Positions 57,466 through 64,000 of a DNA stretch of 64,000 bases are shown here, in pieces. Every line of letters begins with the position of its first letter. The first letter of the stretch is position 1. The translations under genes and the position numbers were made by a program. Below the pieces are notes generated by a model. That model was given only the letters and a program-made list of their open reading frames with translations, was not told the DNA's origin and did no database searches. The stretch comes from Mangifera indica (Eukaryota; Streptophyta; Magnoliopsida; Sapindales; Anacardiaceae), in contig NC_058152.1 of NCBI RefSeq assembly GCF_011075055.1, forward strand, positions 9,920,001 to 9,984,000, written 5' to 3'.

Positions 57466-58394
57466 ATTGATGAGCTAAGTATAAGGATTGAGCACGCAAG
57501 ATCCTTGAGAGATATCAATGCCCTTTTTTGGCAAGAGGTGAGAGCAAAATATAACATGTGAGCCATAGTGATCTCGCTAAAGCTTTTAAATCTAAGGCAC
57601 AGGGCAGCAATGATGACGATGTAAAAAAATTAGCAACCCTGTAATATAATTGGTGACTACCAACAAATAAAATAAAAACATCCACCTCTTTTAGAAATCA
57701 ACATTCAAAACTTTAACTTTTCTCAGTGGAAGTTTCTACAACAAGTTTTGATTTATACAAATATAAGTTACGAAACTTGGAATGTGATGATGTTGTAGGA
57801 GAAAGCACACTTTGCCGCCATTGAGTGTATTAAAAAATGAGAATGGTGATATGAAGGTAAACTAAAAGGGAAAAAAGTATTATTTGAATAAATTATGAGT
57901 TTGCTTAGAAAAGTAATTGCCTCAAAAGTTGGCTTAAAAAGGTTTAAGTGGAAAATGTTTTGCCTATTTTATTTAATATCCTCTCTAACTTTAAGAATTA
58001 GAGGTAAGATATTGAGTTTGCACTACTAATTAAAGATATAGATTTTGCACTACACAGAAAATAATAATATATTTATATAGAAATTTAAGACAACATAATC
58101 ACTAAGGAGTGCTTCATTGACCCTCAGTTGCAAGGTTATGTCTCGCACTGACTCACAACCAATACTGTGATCCATTAGACTGCACACTCCAACTCATAAA
58201 TGGCTAAAAAAGTAAAAAAAAACACTCGGATCTATACTTAATAGTAATGCATTCTTCAATTGCAAAAATTTCCGTACTTTACCTTACAATCATGTTAACA
58301 AAAATTAGCTCCTTGAACTTTTTTGCATCCGTCACACTTACCTCGTTGCCTACAATAATGTTTTAAATAGATATGTGTGAATCACATGTTTATA
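57466..58394. other. Spacer without gene
   Basis: AT-rich, no ORF, RNA or repeat recognised. Confidence 0.4.
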
Positions 58395-58720
58395 AAGAGT
58401 AATATCACCAACATGAATTTATAAACAAGACTTTGTATTTCTTGTTATTAAGCATTCCGAAATAATTATAATATTGACGTTGGGTCATATAAAATTACAA
58501 ATATCATTTATATAAAATCATATAAGTTTAAAGGCATGATCAGATTGATCATTCCTTTGTATTTGAACTTCTGTATTCATGTTTGATACAAAGAAGTTAG
58601 TATAAGGAATATTTAAAAAAAAAAAACTGATTACTAAAACTTATTCATGTTTTATCTAATTTTTCATTATGCACTACAAGAATTAATGCAAGAATTGGTG
58701 CTACATTTTAGTATAGATCT
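58395..58720. repeat. Inverted duplicate of 28940-29290
   Basis: Reverse-complement match to the left-hand segment; here it directly adjoins the TFIIS relic. Confidence 0.85.
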
Positions 58721-58744
58721 TCATTATTTTATTACTTTAATTCT

Positions 58745-59290
58745 GTAACACCTCTAAGAATTTCACGAACCTTGTCATGTGAAGCATCATTACACTTGAA
58801 TAATGTCTTCTGATCTTCCAATTTACAAGATTCCTTGAATGGTTTGATCTCGATCTTCAAGATGAATTTCGAAGGATTTTTCCTTTCTGGAACTAATATC
58901 GGAATTTGAATCTTTTACATTATTTCTTGAAGAGTAGTGGATAGTTGATTTAGTGGATTCAACGGATGGCTGGGTTTTCTTGGAAGAATCCACATATAAA
59001 AATTTACCTCGAGGTCTTAAAGAATGATCCTTGATCTTTTTGCTTCATATCTCAAACAACCACTTAGCCATTGATCAAATCTTTTTTCTTTTATGCATAT
59101 TGAGATGTCGGAGATTTTATCAACTGCTAAGCTCGTTAGTAACAGGAAAGTCCTTGAGGTGCTTCAAAAAATCAATACAACAGAAAACCTTTGGTCCATT
59201 TGGGGAGACAGTGTCTATTGCAGTAGCTTTCTTGGCAGCTTCACAAAGAGAAAACAATTCTTTTTCATCATCATTGAATTTTCACATGCT
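58745..59290 (-). pseudogene. TFIIS pseudogene, copy C
   Basis: On the minus strand the N-terminal domain is best preserved: DDEKELFSLCEAAKKATAID, CCIDFLKHLKDFPVTNELS, then stops and frame changes. A linker, ERKNPSKFILKIEIKPFKES, CKLEDQKTLFKCND and ASHDKVREIL follow, where it breaks off. It lacks most of the central domain and the zinc ribbon. Closest to copy B at 31.5 kb; both share the phrase K-x-E-I/K-P-x-x-E-S-C-K-L-E-D-Q-K. Confidence 0.88.
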
Positions 59291-59499
59291 GGAAATTGAA
59301 TATCGTGGGTTGTACAAGAGAAAGAAAGGGCTGAAGAAGTCTAGTAATAATAGAGTTGATTGGTATTTTAGTTTGATTGAATCTTGTGCGTGGGGTAATC
59401 TAAGGGTAATTGAGTGTGAATTTGGCGCTATTTCTCTAAGGTTGGTTGAATATCTGGCTGGAAACTAACTATGTTTGGATTCTATCTCCTATCTTATTT
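59291..59499. other. Short spacer between TFIIS copy C and the duplicated block
   Basis: Plus-strand frames through here run into the antisense of the TFIIS relic and are not genes. A possible weak match to 26650-26810 exists around ttgtacaagagaaag. Confidence 0.3.
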
Positions 59500-61150
59500 C
59501 TTTGTAAATATTTAATTTCCTCCAACAGCCCAAACAAGTTAAGATTGAGAACATAAATAATCCCAAAATATTTTAGGAGAAAGAAATAAAATAGAACATG
59601 AAAATATTAAAAGATAATTCCTTTTCGTACAATAAATCATGAAGATTATGTTGAAATAAAGAGGGAAAATGGCATGAATAATGTATCACCCAGTTTTAGA
59701 GAAATAATTTCGATCCAAATCATCAAATTTCTTAATAATAAAAATTATAAAATTATTAATCAAGTTTATTAATAAGAATTGAATAATTCAATAGCATATT
59801 CACTTTTTGTCTCTTTTCAAAATCATTGTTAATTTGTATGAATAAATTTGTAAAAAAATTGCACATATAGTTTCAGTCTTAAAAATATGATACTAGTTTT
59901 CAACAAATTTGTTCCGTAATGACACCTGCATATTAAAAGATCCACTTTCATCAAATAGTTTTAAAATTGAATTGAGCAATTAGTCATCTAAGGTCAAGCC
60001 TGATTGAGTCAAACATTTTGATAATTGAAGATGGACACTTGACCACTTGTCAAATTCTATTTTGGTTGAATTTATCTAAATTTAATATTTAATAATTAAA
60101 TAAACAAAATTATTTTAAATAATATTTTAAATATTTTGTGAACCCATAATTACATATAATTTGTATATCTATTTTGTATATTAAAAATCAATACATATAA
60201 CATTACCCTATTATTAGGATGAGAAGACATATCTCAATTAAACTACCCCAACATTAGTGGACTAGTGACTCATCAACATGTTGGCGTATGTATGAATGCC
60301 ACAAGAACAACAAATTCTTAGATTAAAATTAAGTCTCGACATACGAGTATTACTACGTGCATAGACAAATCTTATTAACTTTTTTATATAATCTTATATT
60401 GTAAAGTATAATTGAGTAATTTTAAAATGATAGAAAAAATAAATAATCATATGATGTAATCATATGTTACCATTTTAGTTTGTATAGATATCCTAAAACC
60501 TCTCTAATATATTAAGTTCAATGGTTATTAAAACCCTACACTCATATTTTTATAGCTTGAAATAGATTTGATTTAAGTTATGCTGATTTGGATTTTAATC
60601 TATTTTTAGCTCGAATGAGTTATATCCAAGTTGAAGATTCAATTTAGCAACTCAGTTCAAGTTCAAAGGTTTGATGGCATTCTCATGTTAAAGTTGTTTT
60701 TTTTTTTTTGACAATTTTCTTCAACAATTTTTTTTTTCTATGCCAATTTTTTTTATCTTTGACCACTCCTTATTTCTAACATAATTGTTTACAAATCGAT
60801 TGAGTCAAATTTGAATTTATGTCAATCTTTATTCATACTTAACTCAAATCCCTGCCCTAAAAACAAGTATTCAATTTTTCTAATTGTTAACTAAAATTAT
60901 AATGGTATAAGAACATTTTTTTCATCAATATCTAGAAATTATTCTATTCCTTTCTGCCTTCGTGACTTTCATCAATATCTTGATTGGACAAACCACCATC
61001 AATAGGCTCTCATGAAGTCGATATTCATACATCACCCACTTTCTCTTTTCTTCAGCATTTTTCTTAGGGACAAACATAAAACTCCGTTTGTATCCGATGG
61101 GTTGTCGTTTGTCACTTCCCGTGTACAAATCTTTATCATTCTAAGCTCTT
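59500..61150. repeat. Direct segmental duplication, right copy (partner 26810-28930)
   Basis: Same order and orientation as the left copy, carrying NAC copy 2 at its right end. It preserves the empty site for the hAT MITE. Confidence 0.88.
59616..59941. mobile_element. 326-bp insertion with 12-bp flanking repeat, class unknown
   Basis: Flanked by ATATTAAAAGAT at 59604-59615 and 59930-59941. The left paralog (about 26920) has one similar copy (atattaaaatcc) and no insert. No terminal inverted repeats, no A-tail and no coding frame were seen. Confidence 0.65.
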
Positions 61151-61408
61151 CATGTTCTGCTTCTGGCCACTAGCACGTTCAGCTCTCAAGCGTTTCTCCG
61201 ATTTCATCCTAAGCTTGGTGAAGAAGTAAAGACTAGTTTCTCCCGCCGCTTCAAATAAGTTCTTCCATGCATCGGTTTTGTTGTATATATCACAGTCAAT
61301 CACAGCAGTTGTTGAAGAAAGTGACAGCCCGTAAGTTTTGTTGTAAGGGTAATGAAGAACCATTTCTTAATCAGTTGGATCAAAACGGTAACCTAATGGC
61401 ATCCTCAT
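60925..61408 (-). pseudogene. NAC-domain transcription factor pseudogene, copy 2 (subdomains A-E)
   Basis: From ATG 61408: MRMPLGYRFDPTD, TAA (61367-61369, in place of the Glu of the DEEL motif), EMVLHYPYNKTYGL (subdomain A), AVIDCDIYNKTDAWKNLFEA (B), ETSLYFFTKLRMKSEKR (C), then a frameshift near 61190. KRQPIGYKRSFMFVPKKN, KWVMYEYRLHESLL (D) follow and a shortened VVCPI region (E) ends at 60925. The canonical WxxC end is altered compared with copy 1 (VVCRIYKK), showing a small deletion. No transactivation region follows. More complete at the N terminus than copy 1. Confidence 0.88.
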
Positions 61409-61428
61409 TATTAAACTGAAAGATACAA

Positions 61429-61431
<3 letters not shown>

Positions 61432-61459
<28 letters not shown>
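61432..61459. repeat. (TA)n microsatellite
   Basis: Fourteen TA units just upstream of NAC copy 2. Confidence 0.9.
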
Positions 61460-61463
<4 letters not shown>

Positions 61464-62236
61464 CAAAGCTAAAGGCAAAGAAATCAAGAACGTACAAATT
61501 TAAAAGAATATATATGTTAATCAGAATGCGTGAGATATTACTTTTCCTTGAACCCCGAACAATGACAAAGGGTAGAGAGATTGAGAGAGATTTATTTTAG
61601 AGACAAATAGGATGAGAAAGATGATCTAATATTCATATATAAAGGCAAGGAGCGTAATATTGAGTGATCCTTGTAAATCAAGTTACCATTGAAAAAATGG
61701 AATTTCAATTACGTCCAATCTCTATGAATCTGAGTTGCTTCAATATACTTTCCAAGAATAAAAATCAGATTACATTTATGATCTGGTAAGACAATTTTAA
61801 TTAAAGTGTATTTGTTTCCTAATTCTTTCCCAAGGAAAATAATCTAGCATACGAGTTTTAATTTTTATATATAGCTATAGATAATATGTGATAATTCTAT
61901 TTTTACAGTGAGATAAATTGTAATTAAAGTGAATAATTAAGTTTCTGAATTCTTCCCGGCTGCTTGCGGTTTTCTTAGGGAAGGCTAGAATAATACATCA
62001 GTAATGAGTGGATTCTATCTATGCCGAATCGACTTCTAACTTAGATAGAAGGCGTAACAGTATTATGAACTCAGAGTAAATTGTGAACAGTATTGTATAA
62101 CTGTAAATTCATTTTTTACTAAGAGATTAATACTGCGAACATTATTGTGTTGACAGCATGAAACAAAGCAAAAGGCAAAGAAATCAAGAACAGATTTAAA
62201 AGAATATGTAAGTCGATTGACATGCATGTGATAAAT
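61460..62236. other. Spacer bounded by a short direct repeat
   Basis: A sequence around aaaggcaaagaaatcaagaa occurs at about 61470 and 62170. Between them no gene or element was recognised. Confidence 0.45.
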
Positions 62237-64000
62237 CAATCACTCCAATGCCAAAGAGTTTTGCTTGATTCATATGACAAGTCAACACCATCAATGTCTC
62301 ATTGATTCATGTGACAAATCAATCACTCCAATGCCAACGAGTTTTGCTTGATTCATATGACAAGTCAACACCATCAATGTCTCATTGGTTCATGTGACAA
62401 GTCAACATTATCAATCACTCTAATCAAACCATAATTCTATCCTTAATCTTTGGCTGAAATCCTATAAATATTGTATAATATTTTTCATTCAATTATGAAT
62501 ATTTAGTTTATTTTAAAAGATTACTTTTCCCTTTCTAGTTTTAGCAATACACGTATAAAATATTTGTACTATTCAGAAATAAAACTAAGAATCCATTACA
62601 TTCATTTTAGGTTTCTTTATCATGAGACATTACCTTGGCATAAGGCGCAGCTGAACCCTGAAGAAATTGGTAGTTTTGTATTGAGTGAGTGAAGGAATAA
62701 AGAAAGGGAAACCATAAAACTAAGAGAAATTAAAGGGCAGAGGAATTGAGAGAAAGACCATCCGATATTCATAGATAAACACAAGGTAGCGCAGTTGAAT
62801 CAGTAATCTAACGGTAATTAAATATAACTGTGTTCTAATGTGGCGCTGTTTCTCTCAACAGACTATGTTTGGATTTGATTTATCTTCTATTTTAATAATA
62901 CTAACGGTAACTATAACTATATTTTTAATAATAAGATAATTATTAAAAATGGGTAATTTTTAAATAAATAAAATATATTTGTAAGTTATTTTTGAAAACA
63001 ATTAAATTATATGTATCTATTTTAAATATACAAATGAGTATATACTTGATGTGTATTATCAAATGATTTGATGATTTTGAATTAATAATAAAATAATATT
63101 CAATTACATGTATATAATCTTATATACTTAAAAATGAGTACATATAATATCGCTCTTTTGAAAATAATCTCTCGCTTTGACCACTTAAAATTTGTTTGCA
63201 CGTCTCATTGTTTCAATCTGGGGAGGGGTAGGACTGGTTTGAAGTAACTGAGAACGCTTGATTGTCGTTCCCTTGATGCTAGTTGTGGTCTAGTGGAATT
63301 AGGGTTGAGAAAAAAAAAACCTACCTGGAACCGGGAACCGTTGGATACCCAATTTTGGTTCTAGTTCTTATCAGGAATTGGTCTATTTCAAGTAGATTCC
63401 GGTTTCAATTTTGTTAAACCTATAGGTTTCGGTTCTGATTCCAGTTTCACCTCCCCAAGAACCGAAGTTGGAACTGAAACTGAAATTTCTAATAAAAAGA
63501 TTGTGGTGATTTGTATGGTGTGATTTGTTGGGGTGATAAAAAGATTCTAATTTTTTCTAACCAGCAAAAAAAAAAAGAAAAAAATCATCCAAAAAATTTT
63601 ATCATTATCAAACTGCAATATATAAAAAAAATCTTAAAAAACACTTTAAATTGAAGAGATAAATGAAAAAACATTATCAAGTTGATAAAGAGACAAATGA
63701 AAACCAAGTAAATATATATTCCTTTCTTTGTAAATTGAAGAAGTATTTGGAATTCTCTCAAGAACAGTAAACACACAACTTAGTTGGCACTGTGTTGCGG
63801 TGCTGCTCCTGCTCAAAGAGCATGCAGGAGGCTTTATGGTTTATAAAGATCAGATTTAAATTTTATACAATCTTTCCATTATACAATTACGTTTAAACCA
63901 TGCATTAGGATGGGGTTAAAGAAACACGAGTATTAGTAAAATTAAATTTTATAAAATCTTTCATTTCTATTTTACAAGTTTTATTAAAATTAAGGTCTAT
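62237..64000. repeat. Inverted segmental duplication, right arm (runs off the window)
   Basis: Reverse complement of 16045-16920 plus 22055-22840. It lacks the Reina element. Its first part (62237-62403) has two tandem copies of an 83-bp segment starting caatcactcc. The hAT-like element end is present from about 63300, and its other end lies beyond the window. Confidence 0.9.

Noticed and set aside
59031..59468. 145-codon plus-strand frame
   Set aside because: Most of it is antisense to the TFIIS pseudogene copy C, whose minus-strand reading gives recognisable TFIIS motifs.
1..64000. tRNA, rRNA, snoRNA or riboswitch genes
   Set aside because: None recognised by eye. This is a weak negative; a covariance-model scan would be needed to exclude small RNA genes.

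Overview
This window is nuclear DNA of a flowering plant, most likely a eudicot. The evidence is plant-only families (Ty3/gypsy and Ty1/copia retrotransposons, hAT elements, a NAC-domain relic, pectin methylesterase, class III peroxidase, a legumin fragment, citrate-binding-protein genes), GT-AG introns and strongly AT-rich spacers. I cannot name the species. It is a gene-poor, repeat-rich accessory region: only two loci look potentially functional, and nearly everything else is a broken gene copy or a mobile element.

Layout. 1-3390: 3' part of a decayed Ty3/gypsy element with its 3' LTR. 3.6-6.1 kb: a TFIIS gene scrap next to a decayed hAT transposase (minus). 7.26-7.44 kb: a legumin C-terminal scrap. 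10.3-11.6 kb: a two-exon class II phospholipase A1 gene (minus) with a TATA box and an unusual C terminus. 11.8 kb: a peroxidase scrap. 12.57-15.75 kb: three tandem copies of a 1,061-bp unit, each carrying a small MITE. 15.83-16.72 kb: a hAT-like non-autonomous element with an 8-bp target duplication. 16.92-22.05 kb: a complete, young Reina-type chromovirus LTR element (minus) with 346-bp LTRs and a GATGA target duplication. 23.6 kb: a ribosomal protein eS28 pseudogene. 26.2 kb: a copia relic. 27.2-27.8 kb: a hAT MITE. 28.6 and 61 kb: two NAC pseudogenes. 31.5 and 59 kb: further TFIIS pseudogenes. 36.2-39.0 kb: a pectin methylesterase pseudogene split by a 2.1-kb solo LTR. 39.3-57.5 kb: a tandem cluster of citrate-binding-protein genes, all minus strand, of which only the copy at 51.6-52.6 kb is intact.

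The window is also a mosaic of segmental duplications. About 16.05-22.84 kb (minus the Reina element) reappears inverted at 62.24-64.0 kb. About 26.8-28.9 kb reappears directly at 59.5-61.15 kb. About 28.94-29.29 kb reappears inverted at 58.4-58.7 kb. The citrate-binding block at 43-50.3 kb is repeated at 51.3-55.1 kb. Because each duplicate acts as an empty site for insertions in its partner, several elements can be delimited to the base and ordered in time.

No operon-like or multi-gene pathway is visible. The two credible genes are a lipase likely acting on galactolipids or phospholipids, and a secreted or vacuolar citrate-binding-like protein. I found no evidence for a wholly new biological system. 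The most notable signals are the nested-insertion and duplication chronology, the exact 145-bp duplication that breaks one citrate-binding gene, the phospholipase C-terminal tail made from 12-bp repeats and open in two frames, and the repeated dispersal of truncated TFIIS copies.
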